Positions 31,697 through 43,347 of a stretch of 64,000 nt of DNA are shown piece by piece. Made by a program: the position numbers and the translations under genes. Each line of letters opens with the position of its first letter. Position 1 is the stretch's first letter. The notes under the pieces are model-generated. The model was not told where the DNA came from and made no database searches. It saw only the letters and a list, made by a program, of their open reading frames with translations. This stretch comes from Kingdonia uniflora. Lineage: Eukaryota > Streptophyta > Magnoliopsida > Ranunculales > Circaeasteraceae. The DNA lies in assembly GCA_014058105.1 (NCBI GenBank), contig JACGCM010002568.1:1426001-1490000 (forward strand). The letters are read 5' to 3'.

Positions 31697-32360
31697 CAGA
31701 GCGATGTTGAAATTTTAAAAAAATTTCTAGGTCGCCTCCGAGTATCAGTCGGGCCGAGGGGACGTGATACTTAGAGAAAACCCAAAAATTTACTGGACTT
31801 TGAAGGCCTGAGCCACAAGGAAGCAATATCTGATCGCCCCAATGCATTCCCGAGGGTCCGGTCTTTCAACCATCTTTGCCCCTCGAGTTTGCTCGAATGC
31901 TGGAAACTTGAGCAATTCAAGGTCACCCCCAAGTACCAGTCAGGGTGAGGGTGGAGATGATACCCGGGGTAAACTGAGAAAATGACTGGACTTTGACGGT
32001 TTTAGAGCCTGGAAAAAGTATATCTGATCGCCCACAATGCATCACTGAGGGTCTGGTCTTTCGACCTTCCTTGCCCCTCAAGTTTGCTCGAAATTGGACA
32101 CTCGAGCAATTCATGGCCGCCCCCAAGTATCAGTCGGGGAGAGGGTGGACATGATACCTAGGTTCAACCAAGAAAAAGACTAGACCTCGAAGGCCTAAGC
32201 CACAACAAAGCAATATCTGATCCCCCCCAATGCATCCCCGAGGGTCCGATCTTTCGACCTTCCTTGCCCCTCGAGTTTGCTCGAAATTGGAGACTTGAGC
32301 AATTCATGGCCGCCCCTAAGTATCAATCGAGACAAAGTTGGACATGATACCTAAGTAAAC
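31697..32360 (-). repeat. Tandem repeats in the E2 3' untranslated region
   Basis: Units of about 190-195 bp with landmarks at about 31731, 31921, 32115 and 32310 (forms of GCCCCCAAGTATCAGTCGGG). Each contains GAGGGTCCGGTCTTTCGACC and TGCCCCTCGAGTTTGCTCG. They lie between the end of pol and the antisense cassette, the hypervariable part of Tat elements where such arrays are common. Confidence 0.8.
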
Positions 32361-32410
32361 CAAGAAATACAAAATGAAAACGGAGACGAAGTCTGGGTGG
32401 AACAATCATG

Positions 32411-35400
32411 TTTATTGAATATGCTGGATTACATTAGTTGTACATGATTGGGGATAAGGCTTGTTATAGGAGACCAGCTGCATTGTGCTCCAGGTGTTTG
32501 GTAGAGGCTCTTCGTCTTCCGTTATTAAGTAATAAGAACCCTTGTCTGCTTTATCATAGACGTCGTAGGGTCCTTCCCATGATTCGGCTAACTTACCGAT
32601 ATTATGAGGTTTCGTGGATTGATTGACATGTCGAAGAACTAGATCATCAATGTTAAAACTTCTTGGTCGAACTCTCTTGTTGTAGGATTTTTAAAGTGAA
32701 GTATGGTAGCAGCTAAGTTTAGCGATAGCTCGGTCTCTGGTCTCATCGATCCATAACATGTTGCATGCAAGTTGAAACTCATTATCTTCATCTGGGAGGT
32801 TAGGGTCTCGGGTGGGTACTTCGAATTGAGTTTGTAGTACAGCTTCGGTCCATATGTCAGGAGGAAAGAGGTGCATCCTTTAGATTTTCTTGGTGTTGTG
32901 TGATAGTCCTAGAGGACGTGTTGTAACTCTTAAACCCATCATCCTTTCTTTGCATCGACTCTCTTCTTAAGACCGTCGACAATTGTTTTGTTGATTGCTT
33001 CGACTTGACGGTTACCCTGGGGATAGTAAGGCGTTGAGGGTAAGAGAATGATGCTGTGTTTTTCAGGAAGTTTCTGACTTAACTACCGACGAATTGAGGA
33101 CAATTGTTGCATCAAATCATATGGGGGCAGCCAAAGCGAGTGATGATGTTTGCCCATAAAAATTTGATAACTTCTTCTCTGGTTCGGCAAAAAGGGACAG
33201 CTTCGACCCATTTAGTAAAGTAATCGGTTGTGACCAGGATATTTTATCTGCTACCTAAGGCATTTGGGAAGGGTCCAATGAGATCGATGGCCCATCTTTT
33301 GAATGGCCAAAAAACTTGACTGAAATGGAGGTCTCGAGTGGGGTAATGGATGTCGTGAGGGCGACGCTGGCATTTGTCACATTGTTTTGCATAGTTTAAA
33401 GCTTGTTTTTTCATATCGGGCTAAAATAATCCTTGGGTAACAGCTCGAAGGGCCATAAAATGACCAGCAGTATGAGCACCGCAGGTTCCTTCGTGGAGTT
33501 TGGCTAAGATTTGAGAGGCTTCTGCTTGGGATATGCACCGAAGGAGGGCGCCATTTGAAGATTTTCAATGTAGTTGGTTTTTGTGGATAGTATATCTACG
33601 ACAGTTTTCTAGCAAGGACTATTTGGCTTTGGGATCATCTAGGAGGGTGGCATTATTGAGGTAGTGAAGAAAAGGTGTCCGCCAATCGTCTGGATCGTGA
33701 CTTTCGTCCCCAGTATTGATGGTATTGATTTCCATCTGGTCGATACTTGGGCGTTCGTATACTTCGATATGGAGTGTCCGAGATTCTTATTGTCCGAGCA
33801 TAGCTGCTATGTAAGCGAGGGCATCTGCATGTCTATTTTCTTCTCGAGGGTAATGTGTGATCGTGAATTTTTCGGGGAACCGGTCCATGCGTTGTCGCAC
33901 AAAAAGAGCATAATCAGCCATGCGACCATTAGATTGGCTTTCTCTTGTGTAGTGTCTCTGAACAAGTCGAGAATCTGTAAAGACTGCAAGTTTGGGAATG
34001 CCGAGGTCGAGTAGGAGGTCTAGGCCGTGGATCAAGGCTTCATACTCTGCTTCGCTATTAGAACATTCGAAGGTGAGTTTGACAACTTTTTCTATGCGAT
34101 CATTAGTGGGTGTTACCAAGACAATACCAATTCCTGAGCCATTAGGTCCTGCTGAACCGTTTGTGAATAAATGCCAACCAGTGACAGGGTCCTAGGGATC
34201 GACTATTTCGGGTTGGTCTTCTGATAAATTGTCTTCATGTTCTTCCCAATCAACATCTTCGACCGGGAAGTCAGCTAGAAAGTCTGCTACTGCTTGGCCT
34301 TTCTGGGATATTTACTTCTCGAAGGTAATGCTGTGTTCACCAAGATATACAGACCACTGTTGCACTCGCCTGGATTTTTCTTTTTTGCTGAGTACTTCTC
34401 GAAGGGGATAACTGGTAATAACACGGATGGGATGAACCTAAAAATATGGTTTGGGCATACGGGCTTAATAGACAAGTATGAGGAGTAAACGCTCGAGTTT
34501 TGAATATCGAGTTTTTGCGGGGGTTAGGGTTTTGCTGATGAAATATACAGGTTTTTCGATGTTGGAATTAAGTCGAATGAGCACTGAACTGAGTGAAGTT
34601 TTTGTGGCAGCAAGGTATTAAGAGAGTGTCTCTCCTTCGATAGGTGTGCTGATGATTGGTGGATGGCCAAGATAAGTTTGGAGTTCAAGGAAGGCTTGTT
34701 CGTACTCAGGGGTCCATTTGATCTCAGGATTGTTTTTCCTTTTTGCTTTGTGGACGCTATGATCGCGCATTTAGAAATAAAACGATTGAGGGCGGCTATC
34801 CTGCTTGCCACTTTTTGGACGTCTTTCTTGGTTCGAGGCGAATGCATGTCTATGAGGGCCCGAATGTGGGTGGGGGCAATCTCTATCCCGCATTTACTGA
34901 TTTGGTGACCTAAAATTTTCCCGGATGACACGCCAAATTGGCACTTATCTGTGTTGAGTTTTATATTATACGCGCGAAGTATTCGAAATATTTCTGAGTG
35001 GTCTTGGATATGGGTATTTTTCTGAAGGCTCTTGCATAACATATCGTCGATGTAGACTTCGACAGATTTGCCAAGCAAGGGTTTAAACATGGATGTGACA
35101 AGCCGTTGGCAGGTGGCACCCACATTTTTATGGCCGAAGGGCATAACATTGAAACAGTAAAGGCCTTGTTCAATTATAAATGAATTTTTATGTTGATCTT
35201 AGGGGAGGAGGGGTACCTGATTATAACCTAAAGCCGCGTCTATCAAAGATAGGTGCTCATGTCCAGTAGTGGCGTCGAGGAGTGCTGAGATAGTTGGGAG
35301 TAGGAAACTGTCATTCGGAATATGCTTGTTGAGGTCTGTAAAGTTGACGTAGATTCTGATCTTGCCATTCTTTTTAAGCATTGCCAAGATGTTCGATATC

Positions 35401-35800
35401 TAGTCCGCGTACTTCACTTCTCTGATAAAACCAGCGGCTATGAGCTTGTCAACTTCAAGGTTCACAACTTCTCGAAGTCGTGGTGCCAGTGTACACTTTT
35501 TTTCATTTTACTGCTGTGAAGTAGGGGATGAGATCGAGGTGGTGGCATGCCAGGTTGGGGTTGACACCAGGCATTTCTTGAAATGTCCAGGCGGAGATGT
35601 TTTTGTTTGTTAGAAGAAACTCGAAAAGTTTGAGGCATTCTGACTCGTTAAGGAGGGTTCCAATAAATGTTCCCCGACCATGCCCGTCGAGTTCGTTATA
35701 AATAGTGGGTTTGATGGGTTGGGTGATATCTATCGAAGTTGAAGGGATAGAAAGATGTTGTGATTGCTATGGGTAGGAAATACCTTCGAGTCGAGGGTGA
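32411..35800 (-). pseudogene. Broken pol of E2 (RT, RNase H, aRNH, integrase; no protease)
   Basis: RT: KNGKIRIYVNFTDLNKHI at about 35330-35387, MPFGHKNVGAT, and the intact catalytic box VYIDDML near 35050. The RT RNase H region is frameshifted. aRNH is open at 33787-34119 (NSEAEYEALIHGLDL, VFTDSRLVQRHYT, HADALAYIAAML). Integrase has the zinc knuckle CDKCQRR, the core WAIDLIGPFPNALG and, after frameshifts, QVEAINKTI, which keeps the third catalytic Glu. The tail AESWEGPYDVYDKADKG ends near 32411. The protease is missing: sequence jumps from the gag end to the pre-RT spacer near 35795, about 500 bp shorter than E3. Confidence 0.82.
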
Positions 35801-35805
35801 GAACT

Positions 35806-37582
35806 TTATTCTGGCAGGAGGGTAGGAAATTTTTCCTGATAAGTGAGCTTGTAACATTCTTCGATGCACTTTCGTTTGCTCTTGGAAAATCTACTGTCTA
35901 TGTTGTTGACTTCGATGAGCTTGACTCTGTAGATGTGCACCTCGGCTGGGTCAGTAGTAGGGGTGGATAGGGATTTGAGGTTGCACCCATCGAGGTAGCT
36001 TGGTAGATCAGCAATATACTGGTGCAAACATCCTGCTCTGGAGATAAGTTCAAGAGAGCGCTGAAGGGCGAAACATTTATTGGTATGGTGACAGCTGCAC
36101 TTATGGTTAGCGCAGTAAGGTTCGCCTGGTCTGACTTTGATGGGGAAAGGGATGCGCCAAATGAGGTCTGGCTGTATGTTTGGTAGAAGGGTACAATGAG
36201 GGACAGTGAGTGTAGGTAAAATCGGCCTTGGTCGCTTCATGCGAGCTTCGGTGCTGTTATCAATGATGGGGCGTTTGCGGCTCTCAGTCTCCTGTGAGAC
36301 AGGAGTGATCAGGGGTGTGGAAGCAGAGTGGGTGTGTTGCCGAGGTTTATTAAAATTTGCTGTTTGCAAAGACTGGATCTGTTTGTGGGACTCTTGAAGG
36401 CGCTCGAGATCGATATAGCCGTTGACCTTTGAGAGCATCTCTTCGAGTTTTTTTGGTTTGTGGAGGACTAGGTGCTCTTTTACTCGGCTGTGGTCGGGCA
36501 GGGCATTCGAATATACCAAAATAACATTCGAGCAGTCGAGATTCTTTATTTTCCAAGATTCCTCGAGGAATTTTCTGGTGAAGGCTTCGAGGGCCTCTCT
36601 ACCGAATTTTCTAAAATTTAAAAGAACATTAACTCTGACCTCTCTGTCCTTATTGATGGCGAACTGAGCGATAAAAAGTTGTAAAAGTTGCTCAAAGCTG
36701 CGAATCGAGCCATTTGGGAGATTGTGGTACCAGCAAAGGGGATTATCGGTAAGGCTCGTTGGAAAAGGCGACATAGTAGGTAGTCAGCCATGGAGTAGAG
36801 GCTCAGGGTATTTTGGAATTTGAGGATGTTGGAGTTAGGGTCTGTGTTATGAAATTTGCCAAGTTTGGGAGCACGAAAGTAAGAGGGTATTTCGATAGAC
36901 AAAAGTTTAGGGCAGATCGGGTTATTGAGGCAGCTTCAGAAGTCGGTAGCTGGACTCGCGGTAATGAAAATTGTTGGTTGCATTTTATGGTCGAAGTCCT
37001 GTTGTGTACTGTATGCCGGATGAGGGGGAGATTAACGAAGTTGAAGGTTGTTCGGTCGAGTATGTGGTATAAAATCATTGTTGTGTTCCCCGAGCCGTTC
37101 TCGAGCAGGACGGTGTCTGGGGTTTCTGGAGGAGCGAAGGGTTAAGTCAGAAGAGTCTTATGTGGGATGAATCCCGAGGAGGATAGAGTCGGTTGGGGGA
37201 ATAGTACGGGGAATACCTCAGCCCTGGTATTAGCTAGGGGTAACTCGAGGTTTTGTAGAGGGCCTAAGCGGGTGCGGGCAGATACGCAATATGGGTCGGG
37301 TGCCTGGGACGGACTAGCGGGTTCCAAGAGCTGTAATCTTTGTAGCTCTCGAACGGTGTTGTGCAGGTCGTCTATCGCTCAGTTATGTCTATTTTCGTCA
37401 TCGAGACGGCGATTCCATTCGGTTTCCAATGCCAAACGGTGGCTTTCACGCTCCTGATTCAGTTAGTTCTGGTGGCGCTCCTCTGCCTGAACGACTTATT
37501 TAGATAATAAGGCTATTTGAGCAGTGACTCCGTTGATTAAATTTCCTGTCTGGGTGGAATTGGAAAGGGGTGTGAGTACCAT
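35806..37582 (-). pseudogene. gag of E2
   Basis: A 322-codon frame (35806-36774) is intact: LCWYHNLPNGSIRSFEQL, FAINKDREVRVNVLLNF, LEEMLSKVNGYIDLERL, and the Cys/His block YCANHKCSCHHTNKCFALQ near 36100. The N-terminal third (36775-37582, from ATG opposite 37580-37582) is frameshifted and holds stops. It includes a coiled-coil-like heptad stretch. The Cys/His block is atypical compared with a CCHC knuckle but is conserved in E1-E3. Confidence 0.8.
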
Positions 37583-37647
37583 TGAGGGTAATCTCCTGAA
37601 GTGGAAAACAAAAGGAGCAAAATATTTAGGGAGAATGGTAGGGTGGG

Positions 37648-37666
37648 AACTACAGACGGCACCAAT
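37648..37666 (-). other. Primer-binding site of E2
   Basis: The minus strand reads ATTGGTGCCGTCTGTAGTTC directly after the 5' LTR. It is a one-base variant of the TTGGCGCCGTC type found in E1. Confidence 0.7.
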
Positions 37667-38480
37667 TGTAGGGAGCTAACTCCGTTGAAAGGAGGAGTTG
37701 GTTCTCATAACGTAGAATTGATCTTCAGTAAGAGGATACAAGTAATTGGCCTAAATTAAGATCTATCTAAAGATAAATACTTGCGTAGAGGCCCGAATGT
37801 GACTCTCTACGACATCTAATGAGGATTTTTAAGACAGATTGTATTATTGAAGAGTAAATAATAGGGTTCGAGTACAAAAAGTCAGGGTGGTCGAAGGTAA
37901 AATGCAAGAGGCTGGATATGATTCCCCTAACCTCTGCATGGTTTCCCCTCTCCTCTATTTATTGGGACATAGGGAGCTGAGTCACCAAGTGTGGGTCAGG
38001 ATTACATGATTACACTGTCAGAAAATCCCGGTGAGTTATCGGCGCCGGTCTTGTCGGTACTGTTACTGCTACATTTATTGGTGATGGCTCTGATCGGTGC
38101 GATGGTTGGACCTGTCACTCTAGATGTACGGGCCAATCAATACGCTGTCTTATCTGATGAAGTAGTTATCTGTCTTGTATTGCTTCGACCGTGTATTAGT
38201 GAGGTCGAAGGGTTCTGCTGTAGGATTTGGATCCGTTCTCTAAGCTTTGTCTGGTAGGCTGGCTGTTTATCTTATCATACTTCGACCATATGTAGATATG
38301 TTTGAATGATGTCTGCTATAATGTACTGATCTGTCCCCGAAGCTTTGTCTGGTGTCGAGGGTTCGTCTTTGAGGGATTTCTGGGGAGCCTATTTTAGGGA
38401 TTGAGTCGGCTTCGATACATTTGAGTAGGTTATGAAGTGGGCTTCGGCCGTCTGTTGAAGGCTACGAGTAGGCTACTACA
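37667..38480 (-). repeat. 5' LTR of E2
   Basis: 814 bp, TGTAGGGAGCTAACTCC to GGCTACTACA, aligning throughout with 25400-26214. The TATA region reads TATTTATT here, one change from the 3' LTR. Confidence 0.88.
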
Positions 38481-38720
38481 GTTTAGATATTGCCATCGAG
38501 TTTGACTTCCTCAATTTAGTAGTTTTTGCTGACTCACAGCTGTTCCAAAGACACTACACCATCGAGAATCAGGCAAATGGTCGAATGGCCAATTATGCCA
38601 AACTTGTCTGACAATGTATGGATCACTTCCTTAAAAAATCATCGATAAGTCATTATCCTCGTAGCAAAAATAGACACGCTGACCGTCTCACATGCATAGC
38701 TGCAATGTTGGGCCAATCCG
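38481..38720 (+). pseudogene. Archaeal-like RNase H of E1, 3' part
   Basis: Continues E1 after E2: LDIAIEFDFLNLVVFADSQL, QRHYTIENQANGRMANYA and HADRLTCIAAMLGQ. The VFADSQL motif holds the catalytic Asp of the fold. One TGA interrupts it. Confidence 0.82.
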
Positions 38721-38759
38721 AACCCTGAAAGCTTGACATCGAGGTACTCAAATGCCCAC

Positions 38760-39699
38760 TATCGACATAATTTTAATAAATACCATCGATACTGGGGGTA
38801 AAAGTATCTACCCTAAAGATTGGCGGGCCCATTCATGGCTTATTTTAGCCAAAACATCCTCCCATCAGTCCTGAAGGCGAAACGAAAAGATCCTTGTTAG
38901 AAAACTACTGATGGTACTCAATACTAAAAAGAAAACTACACCGAAGGTCAAAAAATGGGGTACACCTCAAATGTTTTTCTCAGTAGGAAGCCGATACCAT
39001 CATTAAAGAGTTACACGAAGGTAATTGTAGCTTACATACTGCAGGATGATTTATGGCGTTACGAGCAATTAATTAAGGACTATTCTGGCCGAATATGAAA
39101 ATAACATGTCAAAGAATATGCGATGTATTGCCATAAGTGCCGGCGACACAGACATGACATCAGGAGCCCTTCCCAAGATCTCTACTGTAGCCAAGTTTCT
39201 TGCAATTTAAACGATGGGCTATCGATCTAGTGGCCCCATTCCTAAATGCTTTGGGTAAGAGAGAGCACATCCTAATGGCCACTGACTATTGCACAAAATG
39301 GATCAAAATAGTACCATTATACAGAACAAGAGAAGAAGAAGTAATTAAGTTATTGTGGGGGAACATAATTACACGATTCGGATGCTCTCACATGATCCGA
39401 TGTGATAATGGACCACAATTCATTGGAAACAAGGTCAGAACATTCTAGAAGATGTACAACATCATCCTCTCTCCTTCTACACCTTACTATCCACAAGGCA
39501 ATGGTCAGGTCAAAGTGATAAAAAGAGCCATAGGTGATGGCCATAAAAAGCATGCCGACGATAAGAAGAGATGATAGGTACAAGAGCTGCAATACGTCAT
39601 ATGGGCCTATCACACAACACCAAAAAAAGTAATGGGTTGCACCTCTTTTCTAGTTGCATATAGAATCGAAGCAGTCCTACTAACTTAGTTCAAAGTTCC
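38760..39699 (+). pseudogene. Integrase of E1, N-terminal and core part
   Basis: Zinc-binding HHCC region (HEGNCSLHTAG, then CHKCRRHRHD in a shifted frame), catalytic core WAIDLVAPFLNALGKREHI (39211 onward), CDNGPQFIGNK, then NGQVKVIKRAIGDG. The third catalytic residue of the DDE triad is Lys (GQVK) instead of Glu. Stops at several points. Cut at 39699 by E3, and resumes at 53325. Confidence 0.82.
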
Positions 39700-40439
39700 T
39701 GTAGGGGCCTAACTTTTAATGGGGGGAAGTTGGCTCTTATACCACAGGGTTTAATCTTCAAATAATGGAATACAAGTACATAATCTTGGTCGGGAATAAT
39801 CTATAGACAATATACTTGCGTGGAGGCCTGGAATGTGACTCTCCACGACCTCTGATGATGATTTTTAAGCGTGTTTATATTTCTGTCGAGTAGTCGAAGG
39901 TTTGAATACTGGATTTTACAAGGTAATCGAAGGTAAAACGTATAAACTCTTGGGGAGGAATTTCCAACCTCTCCTTCGTTCCCTATCTCTCCTATTTATA
40001 GAATTATAGGAAGGGCTGAGTCACCAAGTTTAGGTCAGATTACAAGGGTACATCTGGGTATCCTCCGGATATCGGGCGGATATCCCGAAGTTGGTGTTGA
40101 AGCCGGAAATGCAGGGTCTGCTACCATGCCCTATCACAATAGTTGTTAATCGATATGTCACTGTGTACTGACACTGTAGCCATTTGAGGGTCTTGTCACT
40201 GTAGCTGATTGAGCCAACAGCGGCGCCGTTCATTTCTGGTTAGCTGGCTGTCTTGTCACACTTCGACCATGTATGGATATGGTCAAAGTATTTTTTAAGT
40301 GAAGTTCTTCGAGACTTATTCTTCTTCGAGGCTTGAGGGACTTGTTTGGGGATTGAGTGGGCTTTGAGATATTCGAGTAGGCTTTCGAGTAGCCTTTGAG
40401 TGTCTGACTGGGGTAGAAGGCTGCGAGTAGGCTACTACA
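39700..40439 (-). repeat. 3' LTR of E3
   Basis: 740 bp, TGTAGGGGCCTAAC to GGCTACTACA. TATA box on the minus strand opposite 39993-40000. A polypurine tract (AGAGGGGGCGA on the minus strand) adjoins at 40440-40450. Confidence 0.88.
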
Positions 40440-40729
40440 TTCGCCCCCTCTCAGCGAAGGTCTCGAAGGCAGGTATAGAGGCATTTGCTGAGAAAACTGT
40501 TTGACATTGGAAGTTGAGCGGTTTGACCGTTGGTTTTTGGGGAGGTAATAAAAGAGGATAATAAAGAGATGTTGGTAGTTATATGGTAGCCTACTCGCAG
40601 GATACCATATAACTAAAAGAGGATAATAATGAAATGAGGCTATAAGTATGGGTTATGGGTGTAGGGATACCGTGTGCTCTTCTTCTATTTCATTCTCTTC
40701 TCTTCCTTCTGCATTCCTTGAAAAGGTCT

Positions 40730-41071
40730 ATGGATACCACTCCGAACATGCGCTACCAAAAAGAGATGGGATTTGCCCGAGATCGTCGCATATGGTGAAA
40801 GATGGCAGAATTGCATGTGAAGTTCTTCGGTCATCATGATCTCGATTGGGATATGCCTGAACTGGTGGAGTTGGAGGCCGGAGAACCTATCAACGGGGAG
40901 CCTTACGCTTACTTTTGGTGGCAGTTGAAGTACCATTTTACGACTGCCAAAAAATGCTACCTCTACCTATCGGCTCTGGCTAAATGTTTCGTTCGTACAG
41001 ACGAGGAGATTGAGGAGCAATGCTCGGGGAGTGGAACTAGCCCGTCTGAAAATAGGGCAGGCTCCTCTTGA
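40730..41071 (+). pseudogene. ORF-A of E3, one stop
   Basis: Starts MDTTPNMRYQKEMGFARD. TGA at 40796-40798 interrupts an otherwise open 113-codon frame that continues KMAELHVKFFGHHDLDWDMP, then YAYFWWQLKYHF, and ends ENRAGSS. Homologous to 26470-26808 over its length. Antisense to pol. No domain recognised. Confidence 0.55.
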
Positions 41072-41592
41072 GGCAGTGGTAAAGGTGGTGGTGATAGTGC
41101 AAGGTTTTTTTTTTTGTATTGTAATGTTATATTTATGGGTTTCTGCTTTTGCTGTGGTTGAAATGTATTGCTATTTTGTTGTTGTGTTTGGTGGAATGGA
41201 ATGAGAATAATATTTTATTGCATATTTGAGTGTTTGTAACTGGCAGGTATTGGGAACGAATAGACTTGTAGGCGCGATAGAAAATATATCTCATCGAATG
41301 TTAACGGGCAGTACCGATTACTGCTGGAAAAACTAACCTTGAAGAATAGTGATATGGTCGAAGATAATTGACCCTGTATTAATCGAAGCTTAGTGAGGGG
41401 GTGTAGGTCGAAGTGTGAGGAGGGTCGATGGTCGACTGGATGTCCTTGTAAGCGGTGTTTGAATGCGCATGCAGATGAAACTGTTACGTCTAGGATGTTG
41501 CAGAGGTTGGACTGTTGAGTTTTCAAGGAGGAAAATTGAAGACAGTAATGAATGTTGCTTGGGAAGAGGGAAAGTTGAAGTGTACCTTCATG

Positions 41593-41600
41593 TATAAAAT
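41593..41600 (+). promoter_or_regulatory. TATA box upstream of E3 ORF-B
   Basis: TATAAAAT at the position homologous to the E2 TATA at 27303, 58 bp before the ORF-B ATG. Confidence 0.5.
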
Positions 41601-41650
41601 GGGTGTTGCTGGGAAAATTGCATACAACTTTTCTTTAATCTCTGAATATA

Positions 41651-41995
41651 ATGGCTTCTTCTTCTTCTCAAAACAACAGTGATGTTCCAAGATCCGAGCA
41701 AGAGAACTAGGCAGTAGTAAGAGTCAGGCGAGTATGGGAGAAGACGCTGGAGTTACAACGGAGGTTTGGTATTGATCAAGACATTGATGCGGAGATGCCG
41801 GATCTTTTTGAAGCAGAACCCGGGGCACTTATTGCTGGCATGCCCTTCGCGTATTGGTGGGGAATATTGCAGATGGTGGGACCGTTTCCCGACCACCAGT
41901 TGTCCCTGCTAGAGTCGTTTGCGGAGGAAATGGTAGACCAGGAAGATGCAGGTGCTGAGGTTATGGTCGAGGAGGAGCACCCCGCTGATAATTAG
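41651..41995 (+). pseudogene. ORF-B of E3, one stop near the N-terminus
   Basis: MASSSSQNNSDVPRSEQEN is followed by TAG (41708-41710), then an open frame with LQRRFGIDQDIDAEMPDLF, GMPFAYWWGILQMVGPFPDH and MVDQEDAGAEV, ending EEHPADN. 114 codons. The downstream two thirds is better preserved than in E2 and shows what the E2 stops interrupted. Acidic C-terminus; family unknown. Confidence 0.55.
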
Positions 41996-42159
41996 GCTCT
42001 CTTTCAATTATTTTGTTGGGTTTTGGGTTAGATGGGTATATGCGGGTTTTGTAATTTCTGTTTGGATTGTATTCTGTTTATTTGTATGAAATGAAATTGA
42101 GGTTTGGTAATACGACAGTCAGATTATATTTATGTACCGTGTGTAAGTAGGACTGTGAA

Positions 42160-42440
42160 TGCTCGAAGTAAAATCATGAATTGTCGGAGTTTAAATTGCA
42201 ATCTGTCGAAGTAGATGTTTGATTTGCCGAAGTAAAATTATAATCTGTCGAAGTGAAAAATATTATCTGTCGAGGTAGAAGTCTGATCTGTCAAAGTAAA
42301 AGATTGTAATCTATCAAAGTGAAAAGTGTTATCTGTTGAGATAGAAGTTTGATCTGTCGAAGTAAAAATTATAATCTGTTAAAGTAAAAAATTGTAATTT
42401 GTGGAAGTGAAAAGTGTTATTTGTCGAGATAATATTATGC
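42160..42440 (+). repeat. 20-23-bp minisatellite in E3
   Basis: About thirteen diverged units of the form TGTCGAAGTxAAAAxTxTAATC. Every third unit is more alike than neighbours, which suggests a higher-order period of about 65 bp. In E2 the corresponding stretch (about 27900-27980) has only a few scattered TCGAAG words. Confidence 0.8.
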
Positions 42441-42893
42441 TTTATCGATGGTTTGGTATATTTGGGAATTAAATTTGAGGTTTTCTGTGGATGATTGTTC
42501 AAGACACGGTATAGTCGATTATTCGTATGCGAGAAGTGTGTCGAAGGTTTGTTGGATTTGACTGGTCGTACTGACAGCCTGGATAGCTGTTCTATCAGAA
42601 TGGTACTCTCGCTAGGGGCAGTGTGTCATGCAGGTAATCATGATTTTTGCTCATTTTATGGAAAAAGTTGTAATTTGATATTGGGATTTGACTGGATGGC
42701 TTTGAGTGAGGATCAGAAGGTTCAAAAATCTTTGAGTTTAAAGTTAAATCAGAGTGAGTGTGTGGTTCACACATGTGGGGTATAAGGGGTAAATCGGTCA
42801 AAACATGTCTCAGCCGAAAAACTGGGGCAGTGGGGGCGTGGTAATGATAGCGGTTTGGAAATCGAGGTGGTTTTGGTATTCTGAGGAGGTATA

Positions 42894-42901
42894 TATATAA
42901 G
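42894..42901 (+). promoter_or_regulatory. TATA box upstream of E3 ORF-C
   Basis: TATATAAG inside a short TA run, homologous to 28512-28519 in E2. The 5'-UTR intron donor of E2 (GGTAAGT) reads GGAATGT here, so that splice site is lost in this copy. Confidence 0.45.
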
Positions 42902-43347
42902 AGGGAAATAGCAAAATGTATTATTGCACAGGAAAACAAACCAGAGAGTGAGAGGAAGAAAACTGGTATGCCATTGGCTTGAGAGAGGTTGCCGAAGTTG
43001 TTGCTGGGTACGGGTTGACTTGCTGTTTCGAGTATACTTCTTTTAACATAGGAATGTCAATTGATCTCTGTCTATTTTATTTTATTTTTAACTTTTCCGG
43101 CTGTATTCTGTAAGTAGAATCTTCTGGGTTGAGAGTGAGGAGGTGATAGTCAAGGACGGAGGGAATTTGTGAGTCTGTGTTTTAGCCCGTTTGGGGATTT
43201 TGAGGGTATTGGTGGAGGGGCTGGGTTTAGGATCAAGTTTTCAAATGTGTTTATATTTTTTGGAGAGGGTAGATGAAAAATGAGTTACTGACACATAATA
43301 GTTGAATGTATCGATCTAATTACATGCCTATTCTTCTGTAGGATAAG

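Larger units (their letters stand above)
25400..38480 (-). mobile_element. E2: Tat-type Ty3/gypsy element with antisense gene cassette
   Basis: Minus-strand element with LTRs 37667-38480 (5') and 25400-26214 (3'). It is flanked by GTATA (25395-25399) and GTTTA (38481-38485), a 5-bp TSD with one mismatch. Reading the minus strand: LTR, primer site, gag, RT, RNase H, aRNH, integrase, about 195-bp tandem repeats, then three genes pointing the other way, polypurine tract and LTR. The protease is deleted. Total 13.1 kb. Extra ORFs between pol and the 3' LTR, sense or antisense, are known in Tat-lineage elements. Confidence 0.88.

Noticed and set aside
31266..31847. 193-codon minus-strand frame in E2
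   Set aside because: Covers AT-rich DNA and one of the 3' tandem repeat units; the matching E3 region is not open, so conservation is lacking.
34663..34908. Plus-strand frames across the E2 and E3 pol regions (for example 33664-34014, 49733-50143)
   Set aside because: They are antisense shadows of RT, RNase H and integrase, whose minus-strand motifs are unmistakable.
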